Assembly: GCA_937931165.1 (NCBI GenBank)
Contig: CALHCI010000035.1
Coordinates: forward strand, 1 to 64,000
DNA from: an uncultured Granulosicoccaceae bacterium
GTDB lineage: Bacteria; Pseudomonadota; Gammaproteobacteria; Granulosicoccales; Granulosicoccaceae
DNA: 64,000 nt
Direction: 5' to 3'
The position numbers and the translations under genes are program-made. Below the pieces are notes generated by a model that was not told the origin of the DNA, ran no database searches, and worked only from the letters and a program-made list of their open reading frames with translations. Below are positions 44,361 to 53,800 of the stretch, piece after piece. Positions within the stretch are counted from its first letter, which is position 1; each line of letters starts with the position of its first letter.

Positions 44361-44741
44361 TTGAGATTGAAGTTACTGCACGATATTTTTTCTGTATGCA
44401 AGCTTTCACCCGGGTCTGAAATACCTGGTTGGGCATTGCAATCCGAAATATTTTTTATCGCCAAAACCAGTGACGAGCTTTCAATTATGTGCCCGTCTTC
44501 CAGCGTGCCAGCGGATATTAACGCAAGTGGTGATTGGCGTTGTTTTCGCGTTGACGGGGATCTGGCGTTTGATCAGGTCGGTGTTGTCGCAACCGTATCT
44601 GCTGTCATTGCAAAAGCTGATATCAGTCTGTTTTTAGTCAGTACCCATGATCGGGACTATGTGCTGGTCCGTCAACATAACCTCGATCAGGCGGTTACTG
44701 TCTACCGGCAACAAGGGTTCCTGGTAGATCTGCCGGGCTAG
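44361..44741 (+). CDS. ACT-domain protein
   Basis: The product is 126 residues from a TTG at 44361, chosen because GGAGGG lies 7 nt before it; the frame opens at 44280. Features: KLSPGSEIPGWALQSEIFFIAKT, read in parts, DELSIMCPSSSVP and a C-terminal ACT fold (GVVATVSAVIAKADISLFLVST, DYVLV). This two-part small ACT family (ACT_7-like) probably binds an amino acid; the regulated partner is unknown. Confidence 0.75.
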   Translation: MRLKLLHDIFSVCKLSPGSEIPGWALQSEIFFIAKTSDELSIMCPSSSVPADINASGDWRCFRVDGDLAFDQVGVVATVSAVIAKADISLFLVSTHDRDYVLVRQHNLDQAVTVYRQQGFLVDLPG

Positions 44742-45083
44742 CTTGGCAAGACGTTTTCGGGCCGCATCGGTTTTCCTTAAGCTGTTAAAGGACAGATTAT
44801 CTTGAAGGCTCTCTCGATTGACTCCTGATCGATGGTGATCACACCATAGTGCACTCGAAGCTTGAAAAATACGCAAAAAAAAGCCCCGTAAATAAGCGGG
44901 GCTTTGTACTTTTGCAGATAGATTCTAGCCTGGATTTTTCATGAGGATTCGCCATGCAGCGATATTTACGTCTGATGGTGAATAGACACAGTGCTAACTT
45001 AAAAATATTGTCTAAACGATTGTTTGGAACTATAAGCATAGATAATCGCTATCATGAACTTGTCGCCTTGTGAATAGTCCAGG
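44742..45083. other. Intergenic region between convergent genes
   Basis: The only clear element is the terminator at 44875-44905. No gene is supported. Confidence 0.5.
44875..44905 (-). terminator. Intrinsic terminator of the CLC gene
   Basis: Read on the minus strand, AAAGCCCCG pairs with CGGGGCTTT around an 8-nt loop and is followed by a run of eight Ts (44882-44875 region). It lies about 180 nt past the CLC stop. On the plus strand the T-run is weaker, but it may also end the ACT gene transcript. Confidence 0.85.
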
Positions 45084-46814
45084 CTAGGTTACTCCATACT
45101 CTTCAGCGCGCGCTTCCCGAACCAGTTCATAGAGCGCGCTGAGTACATCACTGCGATAAACCACACCGACTACTTCGGTATGCTCTTCGCCGACACGCGT
45201 TACCGGCGCATAGTTTACATCGAGTTCATTCAGCGTCTGCAATGCAGCCAGTAAGCTGGTACTGGTGGGAATAGCATGTTCCGGTGCATTGGCAACGGTG
45301 CTGCAAGCCTCGTCTCTTCCAAAGTCGGCAGCACCAGTGAATATGTCATTAGTAGATAATGAGCCGGTGAATCTCTTATCTGTATTAATAATCACCGCAA
45401 CATAACTTTTAACCGCAAACATCGCAGCTTCAACATCTTTTAACGATGCATCCGGGCCGATCTCAATGTAGTTATCCGACACGAGATCGTCAATGGTTCG
45501 GGTTCTCAGCAGGCTCTGGTCACGTCCGGTATTCAGGTTGATGCCACGTTTGGATAACTGCCATCGAAAGAAAGATCCATAAGGCATAAGCTGCATAGAC
45601 GTACTTGCCATAGCCGATGCAAGCATCACTGCAATCACCAGGTCATAGTCAATAGTGAGTTCAAAAACAATAAGCAACGTTGATATAGGCGCCCCTAACA
45701 TTGCCGACGCAATCGCCGCCATGCCCACCACCGAGTACACACCCTGACTGGAAACCAGATTCTCTCCAAATAGGCTGATTAAAAACCAGAACCCGCCACC
45801 GAGCATGGCACCAATAAAAAGACTCGGACTGAATACACCACCGGCAAAGCCACTGCCAAGAGCCACCGCCGCACAGACTGTTTTGGCAACGAGCAATCCG
45901 AATATCATTTTAACTTCAAGGCTTTCGTTTAGCGCCAGTGCGGTTCCTTCATAACCCACACCGAGTATTAGCGGGTAGTTCAACGCAACCAGACCTATTA
46001 AGACCCCGGCAAACGTGGGTCGAATCCAGAACGGGATACCAGTCTGCGCCCAGCCTCGCTGCGTGATTATCACCAAAAATATACACAACTGAACCACCAG
46101 TGCCGCAACAAAACCAAGCACTGCAAACGCAAGCAGTTCCCACAGTGAGCCGATGGCATAGTCAGGAATGGTAAATTCCGGACCGTTGCCGTAGATACTG
46201 TGCCTGACGATAACTGCTCCCATGGCAGCAATAACAACCGGAGCAAAAACCCGCAACGCGTAGTACCCGACAATAACTTCCAATGCAAACAATACCCCGG
46301 CGATCGGTGTATTAAACGACGCAGTTACTGCGGCTGCAGATGCACAACCTAAAAGGGCCAGAGACTGAGTGCGATCAAGACCTAGTTTGTCGGCCAACCA
46401 CGCGGTTATCGATGCACCGATATGCACAGCAGGCCCCTCTCTACCCAACGGTGCTCCCGAGCCAAGTGAAACGAGTGTTGCCAACCCGACAATCCCTCCG
46501 GAGCGCACATCCATTTTACCAGCGCGCATCGCACTCGCTTCCATAACATCGGCAATGCCATGGAACCGCTGTTCCGGCATATGACGCAGGATCAATCCCA
46601 CCACAATGCCGCCAATCACAGGTGCCAGCAGAATGGTCCAGTCAGATTTATTGGCAAGCCAGGCAATGCGGTCTGTATTATCTTCTCGGGCAAACAAAAA
46701 GTCCTGAAGAAAAACAATGCACTCAATTAACGCGACAGTGGTTACGCCGACAATCAGACCGGTAAACAGCGCTAATAGAAAAAAACCGAATCGACGTTTA
46801 AAGAACTCAGTCAC
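45084..46814 (-). CDS. CLC-family chloride channel/antiporter with CBS domains
   Basis: The product is 576 residues. CLC motifs are GSGAPLGREGPAVHIG, TASFNTPIAGVLFALE (helix F/E region), and GSGFAGGVFSPSLFIGAMLGG (helix N). The anion-binding Ser/Glu site is represented by GREGP with the gating Glu. A C-terminal pair of CBS domains (~440-570, DNYIEIGPDASLKDVEAAMF; VVGVVYRSDVL) probably senses adenine nucleotides or ionic strength. It moves chloride or other anions across the inner membrane, possibly in exchange for protons. Confidence 0.9.
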   Translation of the reverse strand: MTEFFKRRFGFFLLALFTGLIVGVTTVALIECIVFLQDFLFAREDNTDRIAWLANKSDWTILLAPVIGGIVVGLILRHMPEQRFHGIADVMEASAMRAGKMDVRSGGIVGLATLVSLGSGAPLGREGPAVHIGASITAWLADKLGLDRTQSLALLGCASAAAVTASFNTPIAGVLFALEVIVGYYALRVFAPVVIAAMGAVIVRHSIYGNGPEFTIPDYAIGSLWELLAFAVLGFVAALVVQLCIFLVIITQRGWAQTGIPFWIRPTFAGVLIGLVALNYPLILGVGYEGTALALNESLEVKMIFGLLVAKTVCAAVALGSGFAGGVFSPSLFIGAMLGGGFWFLISLFGENLVSSQGVYSVVGMAAIASAMLGAPISTLLIVFELTIDYDLVIAVMLASAMASTSMQLMPYGSFFRWQLSKRGINLNTGRDQSLLRTRTIDDLVSDNYIEIGPDASLKDVEAAMFAVKSYVAVIINTDKRFTGSLSTNDIFTGAADFGRDEACSTVANAPEHAIPTSTSLLAALQTLNELDVNYAPVTRVGEEHTEVVGVVYRSDVLSALYELVREARAEEYGVT

Positions 46815-46915
46815 AGGGAAGGCCTGAAATTAGCAATGCGTGAAACCAGCCGGAACAGGAGCCTGAGCAGCGTTGAAGTCACGATTAATCGCGCAGATGC
46901 TCTACTGCGGCAAAT

Positions 46916-47329
46916 TCAGTGCCTGCTTTTCAGAAGGTCACGAATCTCGGATAGCAGGGCAATTTGCGGATCAACCGATTCTTCCTGTTCATTACGCGCT
47001 TTGTTAATTAACTTTACTACCAGAAAAATCGCCGCCGAAACAATCAGAAAACTGATCAGAGTGTTAAAAAAACTCCCCCAGTTAATGGTCACTGCACCGG
47101 CTGTCTTGGCTGCTGACAGAGAAGCATACGGGGCTGGTGTCGCGCCTTCCTTCAGCACCAGAAACAGGCTGCTGAAATCAACACCCCCCAGCAACAGGCC
47201 AATCGGCGGCATTAAAATATCTTCTACCAGGCTCGCTACTATGGTTCCAAAGGCCGCTCCTATAACGATACCTACTGCCATATCGACCATGTTGCCGCCT
47301 AAGGCGAATTTTTTGAACTCTTCAAACAC
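46916..47329 (-). CDS. mscL: Large-conductance mechanosensitive channel MscL
   Basis: The product is 137 residues from GTG 47329, which gives the expected N-terminus (M)[19 protein letters not shown] and has GGAAGG upstream; the frame extends 31 unrelated codons further. Helix 1 has [25 protein letters not shown] and helix 2 [17 protein letters not shown]. It has the E. coli length (136). It opens under membrane tension to release solutes during hypo-osmotic shock, which fits a cell that accumulates betaines. Confidence 0.95.
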   Translation of the reverse strand: MFEEFKKFALGGNMVDMAVGIVIGAAFGTIVASLVEDILMPPIGLLLGGVDFSSLFLVLKEGATPAPYASLSAAKTAGAVTINWGSFFNTLISFLIVSAAIFLVVKLINKARNEQEESVDPQIALLSEIRDLLKSRH

Positions 47330-47424
47330 TGCCTGCCCTTCCAAGAGATGTGGGCAGTCAATAAAACACCAAAAGCCGGTCATTACGCATGACAGTCTGT
47401 AAATAATGACGGGATTATGCAAAA

Positions 47425-47455
47425 GGGAGCCACAGCAATTCTGCAGCCTCCCCCC
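47425..47455 (-). terminator. Possible terminator before the ComEA-like stop region
   Basis: On the minus strand GGGAG and CTCCC arms with an interrupted CTGCAG centre are followed by TTTT. The stem is imperfect. It lies just past the stop of the 47469 gene. Confidence 0.35.
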
Positions 47456-47468
47456 AACACAACAAGCT

Positions 47469-47843
47469 TTAGTTATCTGCAGGTAACACCGGTGTCGATG
47501 AACTGTCCCCGGTGAGTGTCTTGGTTGCTGTTGTTGGCTTAATGGAGTCGTTACCAGCTGACACCCCTGTACTAGTGCCGAACGAAATAACAGCGCTGTT
47601 TCTCTCGACCAGCTTACTGCCTATGCCTTTTACTTTGATCAAGTCTCCTACGCCCTGAAAGTTACCATGCAGCTTTCGGTACTCGACAATGGCTTTCGCC
47701 TTTGCAGTTCCGATGCCGTTGAGATTTTCTGCAAGCGTCACGGCATCAGCGGTGTTTACATTGACAAGCTGAGCTGCAAAAGAAGATGAACAAACTAAAG
47801 CTAACAGAGCGACCGCCAGGGTGCCCTTGATTTTTTTAAACAT
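47469..47843 (-). CDS. ComEA-like helix-hairpin-helix exported protein
   Basis: The product is 124 residues. A double ATG is preceded by AGAGG; the second ATG (47843) has the better spacing. A Sec signal peptide ([15 protein letters not shown]) is followed by the ComEA helix-hairpin-helix pair: [54 protein letters not shown] Thr/Ser-rich tail (~40 residues) follows. ComEA binds DNA in the periplasm during natural transformation. Short stand-alone versions are common in gammaproteobacteria, and a competence role is not certain. Confidence 0.85.
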   Translation of the reverse strand: MFKKIKGTLAVALLALVCSSSFAAQLVNVNTADAVTLAENLNGIGTAKAKAIVEYRKLHGNFQGVGDLIKVKGIGSKLVERNSAVISFGTSTGVSAGNDSIKPTTATKTLTGDSSSTPVLPADN

Positions 47844-47849
47844 CATATA

Positions 47850-47955
47850 CCTCTTATTTCTACTTCAATACTTCGGTTAAGTGTTACTACTAACAACGTT
47901 TATACTAATTACTTCAAACTACTAGCTACTACAATTACTGCTACTTCAAACTACA
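47850..47955. repeat. Low-complexity ACT/CTACTT-rich leader
   Basis: TACTTCAAACTAC occurs twice (around 47911 and 47941) among many CTACT/ATTACT units just upstream of the ComEA-like gene. It lies in its probable leader; significance unknown. Confidence 0.45.
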
Positions 47956-48068
47956 TCCGGCGCAATGCACCCGACGCTTGAAATTCTACACACTGAAAAT
48001 GATCAATAGTTCTGAACCCTGTCACATTTTTCCGACAAACTGTTAATTGATACCGTATCTTGCCCCAA

Positions 48069-50705
48069 TCAGGCAGAAGCACTAACAACTGAATCTTCAG
48101 ACTCAATATCAAGGACAGGCAGGCGGATAACAATCGTCGTTCCCTGGTTTTCGACACTCTTAGCTTCGACACTGCCACCATGTTCACGAACCACGGTGGC
48201 AACCAGTGCAAGCCCGAGCCCGGTACCCTTAAACTGTTTTTGTACATTAGGGTCGCGGTGGAATCTCTCGAAGAGTTTTCCAATCCGGTCAGCCGGAATA
48301 CCCACCCCTTCATCAGATACTTCTGACACGATCCACGCATTATTTTCGGTTCGTGTGACAATACTGACCCGGGTATTTTCCGGTGAGTATTTTATGGCAT
48401 TGCCGACAACATTGATAAATGCACGTTCAAGCAGACTCGAATCTGCGGTTACCCAAACATCCTGATCAATATCATTGACATCAAGTGCAATGTTTTTCTG
48501 TCTCGCCTGAGGCAACAACTGATCAATTGTACTTTCAATGATATTTTCAAAAAATACCGGTTGCAGTTGATCAACTTCCAGATGTTCTGCACGCGTCAGA
48601 CCCAGCAGATCATCGATCATCTTAAGCGTTTTATTGATATTAGATTCAACCTGCAAATATGGCGTGACATCTTTCGATGCATCAGCCTGCTCACGCTCTT
48701 GCGATACCAGATACAAAGACGATATTAACGGCGAGCGTAAGTCGTGAGATAAATATTCTATAAGCTGCCCGCGCAGTCTTTCTGCACGCCTGATTTCGCT
48801 TAAATCTACCGCACTGGCAACAATCAACCGATCGGTCAGATTTTCTCCCAGCACATTGAAATCAATAACCAGCTCTTTGTCACCACGCACATGATTAACC
48901 TGCCAGTTTTTGCCTTCCCGCAAGATGGCATCAAATGCTTCTTTATCGAGCACCAACGGGTCTTTGCCCAGCTCGACAAAAAATTCCTGTACCGTTTTAT
49001 TCTCAAGCGAAACATGATCAAACATTTCATCAGCCAGCGCATTACAGCGCATCATTTCACCAACAGCGTTCCATACAATCAAACCGGTTGGGCTGCCTGC
49101 AAAAATATTATCATTTAGAACTTTTAGCTGCAGCATGTGCTGGTTCTGCTTGCTCAGACGATCAGCATCCGTTTGCAGGCTCTCGATTGTGCCTCCGGTG
49201 TTTGGTAGCGCAATACGACTCTGCACTCTGGATGCACTGTCTATAAACTCGGCGAAGCGCTGATTCATTAACTGGCTTTCAAACAAAAATCCAATGACAA
49301 AAGGTTTTTCTGATGGAAAACGTTTTACCCATAAGCCATCTCGAATAGACCACTCAAGGTTATGAATTTTGTTGTGATCAACAGCCTGCAAATTTCTACT
49401 GGACTGCACAGTGTCATCGGCAACGAGAAACCACTGTTTTAAATCGAGGTGCGTGGTCGCACTCTGGAATACACTCACTAGCGGCTGTGTTGCACTCAGG
49501 CCCAGATCGTCATCGTATATCGCAAGCTTGTTGGTCTCTGCTCGCAGGAATCTTGTCGCAAATTCCAGGCGGTGCCAGCTCCACAGAGGAAAGGCGAGCA
49601 CTATGGGAATAGCTGCCAGCAAGGGTGGAAACCAGATATTGGCCACCCGATACAAACCAAAACTCAACATGACCGGCACCAGCGCCAGCAGAATGGTTGC
49701 AAGCAACCCCCAGCGCGGTCTCAAGCGTGAGTAAATCATCAACAGTAACGCGATCAAGACAGCGACCAGCAGAAAAGCCAGCCATACATCGGTTTGTCCT
49801 ATTAAGGTACCAGCGCGTAGCGAACTGTAAATGTTGGCATGTACTTCAACACCTGGCAGCGGTTGATCGACCCCAAAGATTGGCGTTGGTACCGCGTCAC
49901 CAAGTCCGGTTGCCGTCAATCCGATGAACACGGTGCTGCCTTCAAACAATGCGCGATCAAAATCGCCCACCAGCACATCATAGGCTGATACCGTGCGAAA
50001 GGTGCTCTTCGGTCCGTGAAACGGAACCATGACTTCATAGTCGCCCACCCATTGGGTGGCAATGTCTTCATGCTCGGTACGAACACCGGCGAGTTCCTTC
50101 GGTGCTATGCCGAGGCTTTGCATTGCCGCCAGTGACAGAATTGGCCAGTGTGGGTGCTTAAACCCTGCCTTTAAAAATACACGGCGGACAATTCCGTCTG
50201 AATCGATCGGCAGAAAGATATGGCCAAGCTCTGTGGAAGCTTCGAGCACTGCGGGAATTGGCAGCGTTTCACCACCGCGCAAAAGCCCCTTACCCTCAGT
50301 GTGAATGGGCAGAATGACACGACCGGAACGCTCTATGGCAGATGCCAGTCGTGTATCGGAAGCGGGGTCTTCCTTGCTCGGTTCAGAGTAGAGAATATCG
50401 ATTAGTACTACGCTTGCGCCAGCGTCAGACAGGTTATCGACTATTTGCGCCTGATCGTATCGGGACCACGGCCATCGACCATTCTTTTGCACGCTGTCCG
50501 AGTCTATGCCGACAATAACAAGATCGTCGGGGGCATCAGATTGGTGCAGTCGTACCCAGCTATCGTAGATCAGACGATCCATTTTCAGGGTGACGTCGCC
50601 GCGATGCAGCAGCATAGTCAGTAACCCGAAAAACAGATAAAAGCCGATTAATGTCCAGTATCCGAACCGACCCCTGCGTTGTACATCTGAATCGTGTACA
50701 GCCAT
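48069..50705 (-). CDS. CHASE2 sensor histidine kinase
   Basis: The product is 878 residues. One N-terminal span is followed by a periplasmic CHASE2 domain (~40-305, DDLVIVGIDSDSVQKNGRWPW, VVLIDILYSEPS, VFIGLTATGLGD), then three spans (about 315-385), a PAS-like region (~540-630), the H-box YLSHDLRSPLISSLYL (phospho-acceptor His about 650) and an ATPase domain with N-box NVVGNAIKYSPENTR, DEGVGIP and GTGLGLALV. It is a full hybrid-free kinase. It follows the FecR gene by 28 bp and completes a module with the OmpR-type regulator at 52222. Confidence 0.9.
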   Translation of the reverse strand: MAVHDSDVQRRGRFGYWTLIGFYLFFGLLTMLLHRGDVTLKMDRLIYDSWVRLHQSDAPDDLVIVGIDSDSVQKNGRWPWSRYDQAQIVDNLSDAGASVVLIDILYSEPSKEDPASDTRLASAIERSGRVILPIHTEGKGLLRGGETLPIPAVLEASTELGHIFLPIDSDGIVRRVFLKAGFKHPHWPILSLAAMQSLGIAPKELAGVRTEHEDIATQWVGDYEVMVPFHGPKSTFRTVSAYDVLVGDFDRALFEGSTVFIGLTATGLGDAVPTPIFGVDQPLPGVEVHANIYSSLRAGTLIGQTDVWLAFLLVAVLIALLLMIYSRLRPRWGLLATILLALVPVMLSFGLYRVANIWFPPLLAAIPIVLAFPLWSWHRLEFATRFLRAETNKLAIYDDDLGLSATQPLVSVFQSATTHLDLKQWFLVADDTVQSSRNLQAVDHNKIHNLEWSIRDGLWVKRFPSEKPFVIGFLFESQLMNQRFAEFIDSASRVQSRIALPNTGGTIESLQTDADRLSKQNQHMLQLKVLNDNIFAGSPTGLIVWNAVGEMMRCNALADEMFDHVSLENKTVQEFFVELGKDPLVLDKEAFDAILREGKNWQVNHVRGDKELVIDFNVLGENLTDRLIVASAVDLSEIRRAERLRGQLIEYLSHDLRSPLISSLYLVSQEREQADASKDVTPYLQVESNINKTLKMIDDLLGLTRAEHLEVDQLQPVFFENIIESTIDQLLPQARQKNIALDVNDIDQDVWVTADSSLLERAFINVVGNAIKYSPENTRVSIVTRTENNAWIVSEVSDEGVGIPADRIGKLFERFHRDPNVQKQFKGTGLGLALVATVVREHGGSVEAKSVENQGTTIVIRLPVLDIESEDSVVSASA

Positions 50706-50733
50706 CAGTTAGCGTCGTTTATTTCTTGCACCC

Positions 50734-52083
50734 TTAATTCTGACGCCCTTTGAATTCGTAGATGTTTCCGTACGGTGAAACAACAGAAGCACTCACGACG
50801 GCCCGCGATGAGATGAATATATCCTTGTCGGGATCAACATCCAGCTCGAGCGTTTCACCCGGTGGAATATCATGCGCCTCATATCGGATCAAATGGTCAA
50901 AGTCGTCTATTGTCTGGAGCTGGTTACCGATATGAACTTCAGAGCCCAGATCTCCAGCGTTAACGATTTTCAGTTCACGTTCACTCAGCTCTATTTCAAG
51001 TAACGGAGCCTCAACGCTATCGTCAATCTCAACTTGATCAATTTTCTGAATTGCCTTGAAACCCTTCAGACCGTTTTCATCCAGTGCGCGGGTACTCAGA
51101 TAGAACGATTGAGGTTCAGGCAACAGGGCGGTGTAGGTGTCAGTGGTAGACATTGAATCGATAATGTCTGTCATTGACTCAGACGTTGCAAGCACCACTT
51201 TGTAGGACTTGGCATCTTCAATTGACGACCAGGCCAGATAATCTTCTGAACTCAACCGGGTAAATTCGTTGTACTCCGGCTCTTTGAGCAGATTAAAGAG
51301 CGTAGATACAGAACGCCCTTCACCGGCCAGTGTCCCTTTACCAACCGGTACTGTGTTAGACACACCGTTAGACGACACTTCAATCTCGCCCGAGGTTACC
51401 CCTACCGCACTGCCGTCGGTCACCTCTACGTCGATTTTAGTACCGCGAACCGCCGCAGAAACATTAGGCGTATCTACCGAAAAGCTGGTTGGCTCTTTGA
51501 AACCGACATTGCGAACGTCAAAGTCCATTTGCCCGGCAGCTGCAGAAAGGTTAACCACACAGGATTTTTCCGTGTCGAAGCAATCGAACTCAACAACCTG
51601 GATACGGCTCACGGGTTGAATGTTTGCCAGCGTATCGCCTTTGAAAGATAAACTGACAAACCCGTCCTTACCAGTATTAATCACATCACCGAGATAGACT
51701 TTGTCCCCTTTTTGCAGTGCGTCGGTAGCTTTATCTGCTGCACTGGTCAGCGACACCTTGCCTTTGGTAAAAACCACTCGCGCAAAATTTCTCTTTTGCA
51801 CAAGGCTGCCAGGAAAGATCACTAGATCCCCCGGTTTTAGGGCATCCGGCGTTTTAATTTTGTTGAGCGCCGCGACATCTTCCCAATACTCGGAAGACCC
51901 CATTACCTGCTTAACAATGGAAGAGAGTATGTCACCCTCTTTCACTACAACGCGAATATCCTGGTCGATCGCCGAGACTTCAGACTTGACCTGTGCGGCC
52001 ACCTGGGCACAACTCAGCGTAGACAACAACAGGCCCAAGGCAGCGTATGCATAGCGATACCCCGATTTAGAACCTCGTTTCAT
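50734..52083 (-). CDS. LysM-FecR periplasmic protein
   Basis: The product is 449 residues from ATG 52083 (GGAG 7 nt upstream; the frame runs 23 codons further). A Sec signal peptide ends in CAQVAAQ. Residues ~45-95 are LysM-like (VKEGDILSSIVKQVMG, LNKIKTPDALKPGDLVIFP), ~115-260 are a FecR domain (GDVINTGKDGFVSLSF, NVSAAVRGTKIDVEV), and the rest is beta-rich. It has no anti-sigma helix or membrane span and is not next to a sigma factor. It sits between the CHASE2 kinase and the response regulator, so it is probably a periplasmic, cell-wall-bound partner of the kinase. Confidence 0.8.
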   Translation of the reverse strand: MKRGSKSGYRYAYAALGLLLSTLSCAQVAAQVKSEVSAIDQDIRVVVKEGDILSSIVKQVMGSSEYWEDVAALNKIKTPDALKPGDLVIFPGSLVQKRNFARVVFTKGKVSLTSAADKATDALQKGDKVYLGDVINTGKDGFVSLSFKGDTLANIQPVSRIQVVEFDCFDTEKSCVVNLSAAAGQMDFDVRNVGFKEPTSFSVDTPNVSAAVRGTKIDVEVTDGSAVGVTSGEIEVSSNGVSNTVPVGKGTLAGEGRSVSTLFNLLKEPEYNEFTRLSSEDYLAWSSIEDAKSYKVVLATSESMTDIIDSMSTTDTYTALLPEPQSFYLSTRALDENGLKGFKAIQKIDQVEIDDSVEAPLLEIELSERELKIVNAGDLGSEVHIGNQLQTIDDFDHLIRYEAHDIPPGETLELDVDPDKDIFISSRAVVSASVVSPYGNIYEFKGRQN

Positions 52084-52221
52084 GTTTGTTCTCCAACAAT
52101 TACAGAATCCAGTGATGACTGATACATCCCGAGCAACTTGCTGCGTATACATCTACGTTTTACCAACGTGTCCGGCCCGCACATCCGACTCAAATTGGAG
52201 AATGCCTTGTAAAAGCTAATG

Positions 52222-52926
52222 TCAGGACACCAGCGTACGTTCTTCCAGTCGGTATCCATGTTGGTAAATACTAGTCAGCTTCCACTTTTCGGTGGCGGAA
52301 AGTTTCAATTTTTTACGAAGGCGGCTTGCGTGTGTATCAACTGTTCGGGTGTTCAGCTCTGCCGATGTGCCCCAAACAGATGTCAGCAAATGCTGCCGTG
52401 ACAATACCCGCCCCCGGTTGCGAAAAAGAAATAACGCTAAATCGTATTCTTTTTCAGTTAATTTAACGACTTCGCCATCGACACTTACTTGTCTGTTACT
52501 GGTGTCGAAAACGTATGGATCATACTCCAGTATCTCTGTTTCCGGCTGCGCACGACGCGCCAGCGCGCCTATTCTGGCCAGCAACTCGAATTGCCTTACC
52601 GGCTTGACCAGATAGTCGTCTGCACCCTTTTCAAGGGCGGAGACAATATCGGCCTCGGCCTGACGTGCGGTGATGAAAATGACCGGCACATCAGTGACCA
52701 GACTCTGCCGTAACCACGTCAGAATTTCGATTCCTGTGCCATCCGGAAGATTCCAGTCCAGCGTCACCACATCGTAGCTGGTCTTGCGGAACGCCCGCTG
52801 AAAGCTCTCGGATTCGTGAAACACCTCACACTGATGTCCACGCTCGGTGATCCATCCGCTCGCCCGATTTGCCTGATCTACGTCGTCCTCCAACATACCG
52901 ATACGCAGTATTTGCGAGTCTGCCAA
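52222..52926 (-). CDS. OmpR-family response regulator
   Basis: The product is 234 residues. The receiver domain has acidic pocket MLEDD, phospho-acceptor Asp57 (VVTLDWNLPDG), the Thr/Ser switch in FITAR and Lys108 in YLVKPV. The C-terminal winged helix has VKLTEKEYDLALFLFRNRGRVLSR, then VDTHASRLRKKL and GYRLE. It is the likely partner of the CHASE2 kinase. A 138-bp gap separates it from the FecR gene. Confidence 0.9.
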   Translation of the reverse strand: MADSQILRIGMLEDDVDQANRASGWITERGHQCEVFHESESFQRAFRKTSYDVVTLDWNLPDGTGIEILTWLRQSLVTDVPVIFITARQAEADIVSALEKGADDYLVKPVRQFELLARIGALARRAQPETEILEYDPYVFDTSNRQVSVDGEVVKLTEKEYDLALFLFRNRGRVLSRQHLLTSVWGTSAELNTRTVDTHASRLRKKLKLSATEKWKLTSIYQHGYRLEERTLVS

Positions 52927-52963
52927 GAGACCTTCTCCCTAGATAATGAAAATGCCCAGGCTG

Positions 52964-53611
52964 TTATGCCAGCTCTGCGCTTGGATTAAAATAGTGCCGA
53001 CCGGCCTTGATCGTGGTGATTTGCCGAAGTAATTGCCCATAGTCGCTGTCATTGGTAGCAAAATCAATCTCGCTGGCGTTAACAATCAATACAGGTGTAT
53101 CGGTGTAGTTGTAAAAAAGCTCGGTATAGGCTCTCTGCAACCGCTCTATGTAATTGCTGGCAATCGCCTGTTCGGACAGTTTGCCCCGTTTTTCAATTCT
53201 ATCGTACAAAACTTCGAGCGGTGCTTGAAGATACACGACAAGATCCGGCACAACGAGATCAAAAGCCAGTTCATTGGCAATCGAGTTGTAGAGATCGTAC
53301 TGGGGAGCATCCAGGGTAAGCCCGGCAAACAACCGATCTTTGGCAAACAAAAAATCCGACACCCAAAATGGAGATTCCTGGAGATTTTCTGTCATGTAGC
53401 GCAGAGACTCACGTCGGTTCATTAAAAACTGCAGCTGCGTCGGTAACCCGTAGAGTTCCGGATCACGATAAAAAGCATCGAGAAACGGGTTTTTTTCTGG
53501 TGCTTCCTGTATCAGTTTTCCACGCAAAGACTTGGCGAGCCGCTGTGCCAGCGTTGTTTTACCAACACCTATCGGACCCTCAACTGCAACGTATCTGAGT
53601 GAATGTTCCAC
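52964..53611 (-). CDS. Deoxynucleoside kinase
   Basis: The product is 215 residues from GTG 53611 (GAGG 5-6 nt upstream; the frame runs 14 codons further). The P-loop is EGPIGVGKTTLA, followed by LIQEAPEKNPFLDAFYRDP and the nucleoside-binding FLMNRRESLRY; DRIEKRG provides the lid Arg residues. Such kinases phosphorylate deoxyadenosine or deoxyguanosine to the monophosphate for salvage. Their genes often sit near pcnB, folK and panBC in gammaproteobacteria; here pcnB is next. Confidence 0.85.
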   Translation of the reverse strand: MEHSLRYVAVEGPIGVGKTTLAQRLAKSLRGKLIQEAPEKNPFLDAFYRDPELYGLPTQLQFLMNRRESLRYMTENLQESPFWVSDFLFAKDRLFAGLTLDAPQYDLYNSIANELAFDLVVPDLVVYLQAPLEVLYDRIEKRGKLSEQAIASNYIERLQRAYTELFYNYTDTPVLIVNASEIDFATNDSDYGQLLRQITTIKAGRHYFNPSAELA

Positions 53612-53760
53612 GCTAGCCTCGCGATATTCAGGAATTCCGGCAGTCTGGCACAAACAAGGCGCTGTGTGCTGATTTACACAGCAACGTAATTTGCAACCGC
53701 CAGATTAGTCCGGCTTTGCGGGCACCGGGTTAACTTCTGGGATCTGCCTTGGAGGATAAG

Positions 53761-53800
53761 CCTGGGGTTTAGGCTTGAGGTTTAGGCTTGAGGTTTACGC
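53761..53800. repeat. 13-bp tandem duplication across the pcnB stop
   Basis: The unit AAACCTCAAGCCT (minus strand) is present twice plus a decayed third AAACCCCAG. The first copy holds the last sense codons and the TAA. Confidence 0.7.
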
